A stretch of 64,000 nucleotides of DNA from the NCBI GenBank assembly GCA_036365145.1, contig JAEOAD010000029.1, positions 26,520,001-26,584,000 of the forward strand, read 5' to 3'. Shown one piece after another: positions 26,301 to 39,800 of the stretch. Position numbers and translations under genes: made by a program. Below the pieces are notes generated by a model, which saw only the letters and a list, made by a program, of their open reading frames with translations, searched no databases and had not been told where the DNA came from. Position 1 is the first letter of the stretch, and each line of letters begins with the position of its first letter. This stretch comes from Orientallactaga sibirica (lineage: Eukaryota > Chordata > Mammalia > Rodentia > Dipodidae).

Positions 26301-29300
26301 CCATATAGATGGGACATTGCCAGGCACTGCTACACATCATTACATTTGCTGTAACTTTAAATTATTGTAACTGTGTTTGCAGTACAATTAATATTAATTT
26401 TAAAAGAGCACTTGCAGTAGTTTGAGCAGCAACCACAAGAGCAAGGAACATTTAGTGAGGACTGACATTGGCAGAGAACAACAGCAATGCATACTTTGAA
26501 AATAGTGTAGGCATCAGCAGGAGAGCAGGTATGAGGTAAACACATGCATATTTCAATAAAATTAATATTTGTTGGGCTGGAGAGATTAGTGGTTAAGGCA
26601 CTTGCCTGCAAAGTCAAAGCACCCAGGTTCAATTCCCCAGGGCCAGATGCACAAGGTGGTGCACATGTCTGGAGTTCATTTGCACTGGCTAGAGGCCCTG
26701 GCATGCCCATTCTTTCTCTCCGTCCCCTTTCTCTCTCTTTTAAAATAAATAAATATTTTTTAAAAAATTAGTATGCCTCCTGTAATACATCAAAATGTAT
26801 GTAAGAAGGAAAAAAACATTGCTTATACTGTTAAGAATGACCACATCACATATTCATTTAAATAAAACATCATAAAGCAAGGAAAAATGTTATGTCACAT
26901 AACATGTTCCCTTTTCAAAAACTGAGGTCACTATTATTATCCACATACACACTGGGAAAGCACCCATTTCTGGTATTGTGAATACCAATTAGGACTTGAT
27001 TTCCTAGTATACATAATATTACTATAGCTTACACACAAGTATATAATTTTCTTTTTTAACTATTTTCTTTTCTTAAACCAACAGGTATCCTCCAATGTGA
27101 TCCAGGAACAATAAGAGAAGACATTCAAATATTTAGACTCTTTTGCCATGAATGTCAAAGAGTCTTCCATGATCGTTTGATTAATAATGAAGATAAGCAG
27201 TACTTCCACTTTATTTTGGCAGAAATGGCCAGTAAATATAAAGCTTTATTTAGTTATTTTCTTTAAAAAAAACAGAAATCAATTTTGTTTCTATAAAGTA
27301 AAATCAAAATGGGTTTATGAATTTGAAGCATTAATGGTAAAAGTTATTTCCTTTGGTAACTCAGATATATAAAAATATTATGAAAATAACTTCTTGAAAT
27401 TCAGGAAGGTTTAATAGTCTTAATCTTGTATAAGATTTTAAGTAGAGGTAGCAGACAGGAGAAATTGCATTTTGTCTAATAATTAGCCAGTATAACATAT
27501 TTTCTCTCCTATGCAGATCATTATAAAAGTGGGGACTCTGAAAGTGGAAAGGCCTGAAAGGATAGAGGGGAACAAGAGAGGATAGTGGAAGGAAAATGAA
27601 AAGAAAGACAAATATCATGTATTTTCTTTCCTGCAGACTATGAATGTACATGTACACACATGTGGCATTAGTGCAGAAAGGGTCTAATTGGATGAAAAGA
27701 AGGGGACTAGCGGCAAGGAGAGAAGAGGGACAAGACAGGGCAATCGAGTTGAATATGAGCAAAGTACTGTGATATACATGTACCAAAATGTCATGATGAA
27801 ACCCATTATTTTATATTACTAACCAAAAAAAAAAGTATTTTTAGCCACATGTAGTGGCTCATTCTTGCCTACCCAGACTCAAGAGGCTGAGGCAGAAGGA
27901 TTGCCATAAGTCCAGTCTAGGCTACAATGTGAAGCCATGTCTCAAAATTTGTTTCAAATATTTTAATTTAAAAAATAAATAAAGGGCTGGAGAGATGGCT
28001 CAACAGTTAAGAGCGCTTTCTAAGGAGGCCCAGAGACCACTTGGGTGCAATCCCCAGGACCCGCATGAATAGCTAGGTGTGCCTACACATGCCTGTAACT
28101 TCAGAATCAGCGAGAGAGAGATTCCTGCTCAAGTAAGAACAGGCAGAAGAGCAATGGAGCAGGATACCCAACATCCCCTCCAGCCACCACAGCAAGTGCT
28201 TGGAGTGACACCATTCACAGATGCACAAACACACACGTACCACAGTACTCACAAACAAATAAATAAAAATCAGGATAGGGCTGGAGAGATGGCTTAGCAG
28301 TTAAGGCACTTGCCTGCAAAGCCTAATGACCTGGTACAACATGTGTCTCGAGTTCATTTGAAGTGGCTGGAGGCCCTGACATGACCATTTTCTCTCCCTC
28401 TCTTTTCCTCCCCCTCCCTCCAAATAAATAAAGTATTTTAAAAAAGAAATCAGAATAATGCTAAAGTACCTCTTTTATTAAGTATTTGGTATTTATTATT
28501 TAACATCTTTAAAATACTAAATATTCTTAATATTAGATAAATTATCCACCAAATTAACATGATGATATAACATAAACATGCCTTTCTCTCAGTTCTCATT
28601 TATAATAAAATATAAGCATAGTAACAATAGATGTTAAATGTTATTCTATATTCTATATCTAGTTGAAATACATTCAGGCTTATCTTAATAATAAAATTGT
28701 CTTTGTTTTTTAACAGACAAATATTTTGGAATAGCAATTGACCAAGAATACTTTCTAAACAATCCCATCATATTTGGAGATTTCATTAAGGTGAGAACGT
28801 TGTGTTGCCTGGCTACATATGAAGATTATGAAGTATGTACAAGAACTTGACATTTGAGCAGATTAAATGTCTAGGAAGGGTATAGGCAAACTATACCCCC
28901 ATGGGTCAAATTCACTCATTATTTTTATAAATAAATTTTATCCTAATATAGCCACACCCACTCATTTTGGCACATTTATGACTCCATTTGTTCTATAACC
29001 GTAGGATATAGTAACACACAAGACTGGGTGATTTGCAAAGCCCAAAAGATTTATCACTTGGTCCTTTACAGAAAAATTTATATTTATTGTGGCAATAGTT
29101 TGAATCAGATACTTGATTTAAGAGGCAAAGAGGTTCTGTTCCTTACTCAATACCAGAATTCTGTGTTATACTCAGTGTAGCTATTTAGCCCTGGCTCAAT
29201 TGTTCCTGTCATGGAAAGCTTATTAGTCAACAGGTGTCCATTTCAAATGAATTATAATTAGCCTATTTTTCTTTTATTTAACTATCTTTACATTTTATAA

Positions 29301-31390
29301 GCTTTTAAAGTCTGCCCTTCCAATAATATTGACACATGGGCTTAATTTTACCTCTGAACCTGCCTAGAGTAAATCTTTCATATCCACTCGCCACACTTAC
29401 ATAATCAGACTGCCATCTGTTTCGACCAAGCTATGAACTTGTCTTTCTGTAAGATATATGCAGGACCACACTGGAAACCACATCCAGATGAGTATTGCCG
29501 TCATATAGAAAGAATATCATTTATTTGTGTGAAAATATATCTATTTAAGTTTATCATTAAAAATAAAATCACTATGACATTTCCTGTGTATCTTTAGTGA
29601 TAATATCAAATGGAAGAGTAAAGCAAAGGAAAAAAAGATCAGGAATTGGATTGGGGGTGGTGACTACATGGTAGAGTTTCTGCCTAGCTTATAGGAAGCC
29701 CTGTTCTAAGTAGGACTCTTCTTGCATTGCCTGCATGTATTTTAGTGAACATACTCCATGGCAGTTACTACAGCAGAGAAAAGATGTCCTCAGTCAGTGC
29801 AAACAGAGACTCAATTCCCTTTAGTTTATACCTGATTTTAAAAAATATATTTTTATTTATTTACAAGCATAGAGGGGGGGAGGGAGAGAGGGAGGGAGAG
29901 AGTAAGGGAAGGTGGAAGAGAATGTGTACACCAGAACCTCCAGCCACTGCAGACAAACCCCAAACACATGCATCACTTTGTGCCTCTTTACGTGGATACT
30001 GGGGAATCAAACTTGGGTCATTAAGCTTTACAGGCAAGCACCTTGACTCCTAAGCCATCTCTCCATGTGTGTGTTTGTGTGTGTGTGTGTGTTCACACAC
30101 ATGTGCATGAATATGGGCACACTCATGCCAGGGTGTGTGTGTGGAAGTTGGGAAACAACCTCGGGTGCTTATTCTCTTCGTCATATTGAGACAGGGTGTC
30201 TCATGTTTTGCCACCACGTGTCACTTTGGGATTCTCCTGGCTCTATCCTGGGATCACAGATGCATGCTCCACTTTGTATCCAACTTTACATGGGTGCTAA
30301 GGAATTGAAATTGGGCTTGCAGTCTTGCAAGTAAATGGCTTCACCCGCTGAACTCTCTTCCCAGCCCCTCAGTTAGCTTTCCTAATGTCAAGAGCCTAAG
30401 AGTAAAAGTATGGAGCTAGAATGTAGAATTATGAGAAAACTTAAAACAATTCTAAGCTCTTATGTGAATTTTCTTGTAAAATCACTAAAATTACAATGTA
30501 CTGCTTGCAACAGTACAGGCTGTCCAGACTATGTGTGTTTATATATCATAACTGATCCAACTTCTTCTTCCCCCACAAATCATCTTCTAGTTTGGAGCAG
30601 ATAAGGCTGACAGGATTTATGAGGATTTGCCAGATATGGAGAAAATTGCAAATGTTTTACAAGACTATCTTGATGATTATAACCTTATAAATCCCAAAGA
30701 AGTAAAGTTGGTGTTCTTCCAGGATGCCATAGAACATGTTTCAAGGTATAGTGCTACAAAGTGCCCAATTATGCATTGATTGTGTTTGTTTTTCATTGAA
30801 AGGTAAACTAAGTTCCACAAGACTCAGAATACATTGCTGGCAGGATGTGGTGTTTTAGCAATTCTCCATGTGTTTTAAAAAGATATTTCAATATATTTTA
30901 AATGTAGCACAAATTCTATGAATCCCAGGGGTTATTATTTTTGCTAAATGTTAATTGGTCTTGTTTGTCTTATTAAAACAGGATCTCAGGGGGTGTTCAA
31001 AGATACATTAGACTAATTACATGTGTGCCTAAAAAGAGAGTTTAAACCAACAGCAAGCCATTAGTTGAGCCCTGATTACAGATTCTATCAGCTCATGAGT
31101 GTGAGTTGTACTTCCTACTAGTGCCCTTGGAGGGACATTTCTGACCCATAGGTATCCAGCCCGAATACCTTCAGTTCTTGAGACACATACCACTTTATGA
31201 AGTGGTTCTTGTAGACAGTCCTAAATATTAAAATGACCCTTCCAAGCCAGGCGTGGTGGCACATGCCTTTAATCCCAGCACTCGGGAGGCAGAGGTAGGA
31301 GGATCATCATGAGTTCAAGGCCACCCTGAGAATACAGAGTGAATTCCAGGTCAGCCTGGCCTAGAATGAGACCCTACCTTGAAAAACCAA

Positions 31391-31440
<50 letters not shown>

Positions 31441-34400
31441 TGACCCTTCCAGAATGAGCTAACATTTGTTTCCTTTGACTTCTAGTATCAGGTCAATCCT
31501 ACAGAGCAGTAATAATAATAAAACACAGTGTCATGCACAACCATGATACAGCCCATCACATCTAATTGTTATGTCTGATCTCTTGGCAGATGAAGCCCAG
31601 TGAATGTTCCAGTGGTCTTTTTAGCCACTACTGCACTTACTGACTTCATTGTATCATTGTCTCTCATGGCTGTCACCTGTTCTTTCATAGCATCTTTTTA
31701 AAAATAATTTATCTTTTTATTTATTTATGAGAGAGAGACTGGACACACCAGGCCAATGGCCACTGCAAACAAACTCCAGACACATGTGCTAACATGTGCA
31801 TCTGGCTTAGGTGGGTTCTAGGGTGTCAAACCTGGATCCTTAGGCTTTGCATGCAAGAGCCTTAACTGCTAAGCCATCTCTCCAGCCCTTGTTTTTTTAA
31901 AAATATTTTATTGTTATTGATGTATTTATTTGACAGAGAAATAAGGGGGGAAAGAGAGAATGAGCATACCAGGGCCTCCTGCCACTGCAAACAAACTCCA
32001 GACATGTGCACCCCCTTGTCCATCTGGCTAAAGTGGGTCCTAGGGAATCAAACCTGAGTCCTTTGGCTTTGCAGGCACATGCCTTAACTGATAAGCCATC
32101 CCTCCAGCCCGTGCTTTTTAAATCATGTATGTGTGCATGTTCATGTGTATGAATGCAAGCAATTTCTCTAGCCCACTCTCTCCCATTCCCTCTCTCTCTC
32201 TCTTTCTCTTCTCTGTTTGCAAATAAATTAACTAATTTAAAAAAGATTTTATAATATTCAATATATTATTGAATGTAAAGTGCTTACTCACTGGTAAAAA
32301 AGAAACCTTATATATCCATATATCCTTCAACTTATATTCCCATGATTATTTAGAGAAAAGCTAACAGATGGCCTGCAGTGTCTGTCTCCACTTTGTGCAT
32401 TATGATGGAGACACAGTTATGAAAATGGTGCTTCTGAGTCTTCCATGCTCAAGCGAAGGCAATGGAAAAAGGTTCTAGGTAAAGTTGACAAATACCTTTT
32501 ACAAAGGGCCAGATAGAAAATATTTTAGGATCTGTGGCACATGATCCCTTTGCAACAATTCAACTCTACCATTGTAATGTATAATAAACCTCAGTCAATA
32601 ACAAATAAGCTTGAGTACATTTCAGTAAAACTTCTTATAAACAGTAATATCTGAATTCATATGATTTTTACCAGTCATGAATGTTACTATTCTTTTGACT
32701 TTTTTAACCATTTTAAAAATCAGAAAACCATTCTTAATGTGTAAGGCCATAAAACACATAAAACACAGTTAGCGGATAGGATATGACCCACAGGCTGTAA
32801 TTGTTGACCCCTATTCTAGACTAAAAGCAGTATTATCATGACATTCAAGGTATGTGCCACTTTGTGCCTCTGGCTTTACGTGGGTACTGGTGAATTGAAC
32901 CCAGGCTGTTAGGTTTTGCAAGCAAGTGCCTTTAACCACTGAGCCATGTCTCCAGCTTGGGATTTCAGTTTTTATGTTGCAGTTGCCTTCTTACCTTTCC
33001 GGGACAAGTTGCTCTTCTATGTTCTTTTGGGTCTATGTCCTAACTAACTGCCTACAGAATGGGAGCATCTAGTTCATAATCTCTATCATCATCTTAAATA
33101 AAATCATATAGATAGATGACAGATCTTCCTATATTAAATAAATAAACTGTTTGACATTTCTCCCATAAATTCTAGTTTCTGCTGACCCAATCTGATATTT
33201 GAAATATTTATGGTATTAATTTTTAAAAGAAATTAACTTTACATATTCTATTTTCTTTTTAAGAAATTTTCAGCATTGTAAAAGGCATTTCAGTGACATG
33301 TGTTGTAGTTCCACCATGCTGGTAGATGTTATCTAAAGCATCAATAGGGCAGAAAGTTTAGTAAACAGTCAACATTTTAGAAAAAGAATTTACTGACATT
33401 ATCATTCTATTTTTATCATGTGAACAATATTTAGACTTGATTCTCATGTGTACCACTCAGTTTTATACTGGCAACCCTTCTCTCTTCTTGGGTTTTTCAT
33501 TTTTATTCCTATTTCTGTATATCTTCAAAGACTCAGAAAGGATTTGCAGCTAATTTACTCTAAGCCATAATGTGGCATTTTCCCCTCTCTAGCAATTGCC
33601 TTGTGAAACGTCATCTTGTAGAATAGAAACCTATGGCCAGCTAAAAGGTGTTTTGTTCTCTTGGGGGTCATCTACTATTCCTACTTTACATGCTCAAAAA
33701 CCTTTCACTTTGGATGTAGAGGAGGGACGATTGGGAGTTCAAGGTAATCCTCAGCTACATAGCAAGTTGGAGGCCAGCCTGAGCTACATGAGACCTTGTT
33801 TCAAAAATAAGTACATAAGTCAGACAGGGTGGCACACGCCTTTAATCCCAGTACTCGGGAGGCAGAGGTAGGAGGAGCACCATGAATTTGAGACCACACT
33901 GAAATTACATAGTGAATTCCAGGTCAGCCTGAGCTAGAGTGAGACTCTATCTTGAAAAAAAAAAAAAAAAAGTACATAAATAAGTCAGTAAATAAAATAT
34001 AGATCTCTTCAGTATGCTTCTATAGGATTTTTCTCTTATTTATTTAACAACATGTATCACCCAAACACTACTTAGTGCTGGCCTCGCTGTGGGGTCTGTG
34101 GGTTTCTCCTGTCATTTCAGTCACTGGTGCAATGTTCTGTTCCCTCTTATCTGTCTGTCTCTGTCATCCTCTCCCTCCCTTTCTCTCTCTTTCTCTCTCT
34201 CATTGCTATCATGTGTCCTCAGATAGCCCATTTGTTCCAGTAGATTTGTCCTCCTTTCGTTATGTTTTCTCTTTCATCATTTTGGATCACCGTTTCTGTG
34301 GGTTCTGAGTCCATTCTCTTGCTCTCCAATTGCCTGCTCAGGAATACCAGGAATTCTACTAGAGGGGCTCTTCCACTGCATTTCAGTTTATGGATCAGAT

Positions 34401-36755
34401 TTCCCTTCTCTCTCCAATTTTTCCAAAGGTCAAAGGTTTTTTTTGTTGCTGTTGGTTGTTTTTTTTTTTAAATTGTATTTTATTTTATTTATTTGAGAGT
34501 GACAGACACAGAGAGAAAGAGGCAGATAGATACAGAGAGAATGGGCAGCTACTGCAATTGAACTCCAGACGCATGTGCCACCTTGTGCATCTGGCTTATG
34601 TGGGTCCTGGTGAATGGAGCCTCGAACTGGGGGCCTTAGGCTTCTCAGGCAAGCGCTTAACTGCTAAGCCATCTCTCCAGGCCCGGTTTTTTTTTAATAG
34701 TTTTTTGAGGTAGGGTTTCACTCTAGTCCAGGTTGACCTGGAATTCACTATGTAGTCTCAGGGTGGCCTTGAACTCATGACAATCCTCCTACCTCTGCCT
34801 CCCGAGTGCTGGGATTAAAGGTGTGCGTCACCATGTCCAGTTTCCAAAGCTCAAAATCTTAAAAATATTTATTCATTCATTTATTCATGCGTTTGTTTGT
34901 TTGCAAGCAGAGGGAAAGAGTATGAGCATGCCAGGACTTCTTGCCACTGCAAACGAACTCCAGATGCCACTTTGTGTATCTGACTTTTTGCTGGTGCTGA
35001 GAAATTGAACCTGGGTTGTAAGGCTTCATAAGCCAGCATGCCTTTAACTGCTGAAGCATTTCTCCAGCCCCTCAACAGCACAAGCCATGTCTGTGAACAG
35101 GAAATACATCTTTCTCTGCTTTTCTCCTGCAGAATTGCCCGGATGATCCGCCAGGAAAGAGGCAATGCGCTGCTGGTCGGAGTAGGAGGCACAGGAAAGC
35201 AGTCCCTCACGAGGCTTGCAGCTCACATCTGTGGTTACAAGTGTTTGCAGATTGAACTTAGCCGGGGATATAATTATGACACATTTCACGAGGACTTGAG
35301 GAAGTTGTACAAAATGGCAGGCGTGGAAGACAAAAATATGGTTTTCCTTTTCACAGACACCCAGGTACTTATTTAAACAGCAATGAGTAAGACCAAGAAA
35401 TGTGATGGACATACCAGGGCTAGAGAAATAGTATATCAGTTAAAGCCACTTGCTTATAAAGTCTGATGGCCTGGGTTCAATTCCCAAGTTCCCACATAAA
35501 GCCAGATGCACAGGGGGCACATGTATCTGGAGTTGATTTGCCGTGGCAAGAAGTCCTGGCATGCCCATTGTCTCCCTCTCTCTCTGTCTGCCTCTGTCTC
35601 TCTCAAATATATTTTAAATAAATAAATAAACAAACAAATTTTAAAAAAGAAAAAAAGAAATGTGCTGGAGCTTTGAAGAGGTCCTGGAGTAAAGTTCAGA
35701 AGTTTGTTGTTTCTGCTGACGTTCCCTACACCTTGTAAAAGAGAACTACAATATAGTTTTATTTATTCTACTGAGTTTCCCACTTTAAATTCTAAGTGGT
35801 TATGATAAAAGATTAAAAGAAAAATTTTAACTGTTCTTTGGGGGACAGTGAAAAAATAGCAGATAGCAATACATTCTTGGTTTAGAAATGCATTCAATAA
35901 AATAATTCCCATAGTAAAATCAGTTCAGGTAATATGCTGTACCCAAGAAAAGTAAAAAGTAAGAATTATGTCCTTAGTCAAATTAACTGTAAAAATTAAA
36001 GTAGGATTATATCTGTAAGGAAAAAGTTTAGAGGTGAGTTTGAAAGGAAGACATAGGTAGACATCTTCAGCAGGAAGCAGAGTTTTATTCCGAGGACACA
36101 GAGGGACATTTCATATTTCAGCAGTCTTGGGACCAGAAACATGAAGTGTTCTGGTAGCTTTTTCTGTATCTATAAGAGCTAATCTAGGCTACAGATGTAG
36201 TTTAGTGGTAGTGTGCTTGCCTAACATACACAAGTCCCTGGGTTTGATCAGCAGCACACACACAATCCACACATAAAAGCCAATTTAAGTGACCTTGAAT
36301 TCCATAGCCAAGAATTTTTAACACTGGCTACTCAAATATTTTTAACATTGGGGAAAATAATCTTTGTAGAATTTAACCAATAAATAAAAGCATAATAGAT
36401 TTGATGCATAAATATTTTAGACTTTGAATTTTTAAAACATCATAAGAGGGATTAATTGCAAATGCAAGATGAAAAAAATTTCAATATCTATGGATGCAAT
36501 GAGTTTATATCTTGTTATAAAAGTATTTATTACAAGTAAAAAAAGGGAAAGGTAAGCACACTAAAAGAAATACAGTAGAATGTGAATATGAAGTTCCTAC
36601 ACAGAAATGTTTAGTCTCAGCTGGGCATGGTGGCGCACACCTTTAATCCCAGCACTAGGGAGGCAGAAGTGGGAGGATTGCTGTGAGTTTGAGGCCACCC
36701 TGAGACTACATAGTTAATTCCCTGGGCCAGAGTAAGACCCTACCTCAAAAAAAAA

Positions 36756-36823
<68 letters not shown>

Positions 36824-39800
36824 GGGAGGGAGGGAGGGAGGGAGGGAGGGAGGGAGGGAGGGAGGAGGAGGGGGAGGAAGGAAGGAAGGAAGGAAGGAAG
36901 GAAGGAAGGAAGGAAGGAAGGAAGGAAGGAAGGAAGGAAGGAAGGAAGGAAGGAAGGAAGGAAGGGAAGGAGGGAAGGAAGGGAAGAAAGAGAGAGAGAA
37001 ATGTTTTGCTTCATCTATAATCAGAGCAATTCAAAATGCTAGTAGTTTGTCCTGGCACATCGACAAAAATTAAAATATCATAACAGGCACTGTTGGAAAA
37101 GGTGTGCAGAAAATAGGCCTACTCCTTCCCCACTGAGATGTAGTAAATTAGTCAGATAGTTTTGGAAGGTAATTAGAAATATGTCACTAAAGTCCTTAAA
37201 TTTCTTTTACATATAGTCAGAGCTGCATACAAAATTGCATTGCAAGAACACTTTTTTTATATAAAGTAGGAACTTTGTATGAACACATCATGGGTTGGTA
37301 CCATCATTTCCCTACTCCCAGTCCCCATTTTACTTAGGACTCTCCTCAGTGAGATTGCTGGTATTCACCTTGGGGTTGTGGGTCTTGAGTTGTGAGAACA
37401 GCAGTCAGTTATTGGGGGGAGGGATGGGCAATGCCTCTGAATATTCCCTCCCACTCTGTGGCTCTTACAATCTTTCTGCACCTTCTTCTGCAGAATTCCA
37501 TGAGCCCTGATGGCTCTGTTTTAAGTCCACTTTAGTGTTGACGTCTCAGCAACTTTTAAATAATAATTTGAAAGAGTCTCGTGGCATAGTGAAAGACATA
37601 TTAATAATTCTGGAATAATCACACAATAGAGTACCATGTAAAAATTTAAAAAGCTTTAGCCAGGGGTGGTGATGTATGCCTTTAATCCCAGCATTTGGGA
37701 GGCAGAGGTAGGAGAATTGCCATGAGTTCGAGGCCACCCTGAGAGTACATAGTGAATTCCAGGTCAGCCAGGGCCAGATCAAGACCCTACATTGGAAAAA
37801 AAATTAAAAAGATGTAGGAACATACACATTAATTAATATAAAAGTGTTTATGAGGTACTGTTATGTATACAAAGCTCATTGTAGGCTCATTAAGTTCATT
37901 TATATGTAAATAAATACACCATGTGCATAACTAGAAAACATCTGAGCCATAGGCTTTTGAATGACTTGTATTTTCTTAGTTTTGCTTGTCTATAGTTTCT
38001 AATTACCCTAAAATTAAAATATTATGCATAGAATTTTTTAATATTTGTTTTTATCTGAGAAAGAAAGAGAATGGGCACACCAGGGCCTTTTGCCACTGCA
38101 AATGAACTCCAGACACATGTGCCACCCAGTGCATCTGGCTTACATGGGTCCTGTGGAATTGAACATGAGTCTTTTGGCTTTGCAGGTAAGTGCCTTAACT
38201 GCTAAGCCATCTCTCCAGCCCATATGCATAGAACATTGCTTTTAAAATCAAGTATCTATTACAAAAGGCTCCAAGTACTAAGGCTCCAAAGACGAAGTTA
38301 TATTCTCTGTCTCCACCTTAAACACAAAAATAGCCATTGCCCTCTGGTGAAAGCTCCAGTCAATCCCAAAAGTTCTACAATATGGGGCTGGAGTGATGGC
38401 TTAGCAGTTAAAAGTGCTTGCTTGCAAAGCTTGACTGTCCAGGTTCAATTCCACAGTACCCACATAATCCCAGACACATAAAGTGGCACATGTGTCTGGG
38501 GTTCATTTGCAGCTGCTAGAAGTCCTGGTGTGCCCATACTATCTTTCTCTTTCTCTCTGAAACAATTTTTTTTAAGTTCTACAATAATACAGAGCAAATA
38601 TAACCACAACAAAATTACATGTGTGTATATATGTCTATACCTATTGAAAACTACTGTAAATGTGAGAAGAAATTGAGAGAAATAAGATATTAAAGTATTT
38701 AATTTGCAATTACTAGCAAATAACAAAGTAGAAATTAGAAAGTAGCAGGGCATGGTGGCGCACGCCTTTAATCCCAGCACTCGGGAGGCAGAAGTAGGAG
38801 GATCGCTGGGAGTTCAAGGCCAGCCTGAGACTACACCGTGAATTTCAGATCAGCCTGGGCTAGAGTGAGACCCTATCTTGAAAACTCCAAAAGAAAAGAA
38901 AAAGAAAGAAAGAGGAAGGAAAGGAAGGAAGGAAGGAAGGAAGGAAGGAAGGAAGGAAGGAAGGAAGGAAGAAGGGAGGGAGGGAAGGGGAGGGAGGGAG
39001 GGAGGGAGGGAGGGAGGGAGGGAGGAAGGAAATATAGATAATATGAAGAATATAATTTCTTAGGTGGAATTAACAGCTGTACAGTACAATTCATACTGAT
39101 AGAAAACCAAATACTGCCCAATACTACTGAAAATTTGCAATATCTGACATGTATTTGTCTAAAGACATGTATCGCGAGCTTTTAAAAGGCATTAGCTATG
39201 CTGACAACATTCTTTGCTAGTGCTTTACTCAAAGGAGCTAACAATGTGGCCTCAGAACTCTAGAACATTCACATAAAGATCAAGAAAATCAAAACCTCTA
39301 TTTAGAAACATTGAACTTAATATAAATAAAATCTGGATCTGAATCAAAAATTAGAAGCAATCAAAAGTAACTCACTTAGGACTTGAGGAAAGAAAATAAA
39401 GCATCAAGACAAGGGAGCAATCAGATGAAAGCACAAATAATGAAACTTAAGACGCAGAAAGCTGGTGCTTGTTCTGAAAGAAAATTAATATAGAATTACA
39501 TCAAGCTCACTTGAAAAAGACAAAAAGTTACAAGTGAAGAAAATAAAATAAATGATACCTTGTCATAAGGCTCAACTTTTATGTAACTAAAAAGTTAACA
39601 GAAACAAAAGGATAAATTATTTTTAAGACTTGCATCAATTATGGGACAAGACTTATTTCATAATGTGCAAATTGCTCAATAAAATGTAAAATAAAATCCC
39701 AATACCTGACTGGTTGCAGTTTGGACATATTGTTTTAATGGAAGCGTGGTTAACATTTGCCCCTGCTAAAAAGCAAAGATATGCAAATTAATATGAGCCA

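Noticed and set aside
36745..37014. Minus-strand open frame of FLPS and FLSF repeats
   Set aside because: Translation of the polypurine microsatellite; open only because the repeat lacks stops.
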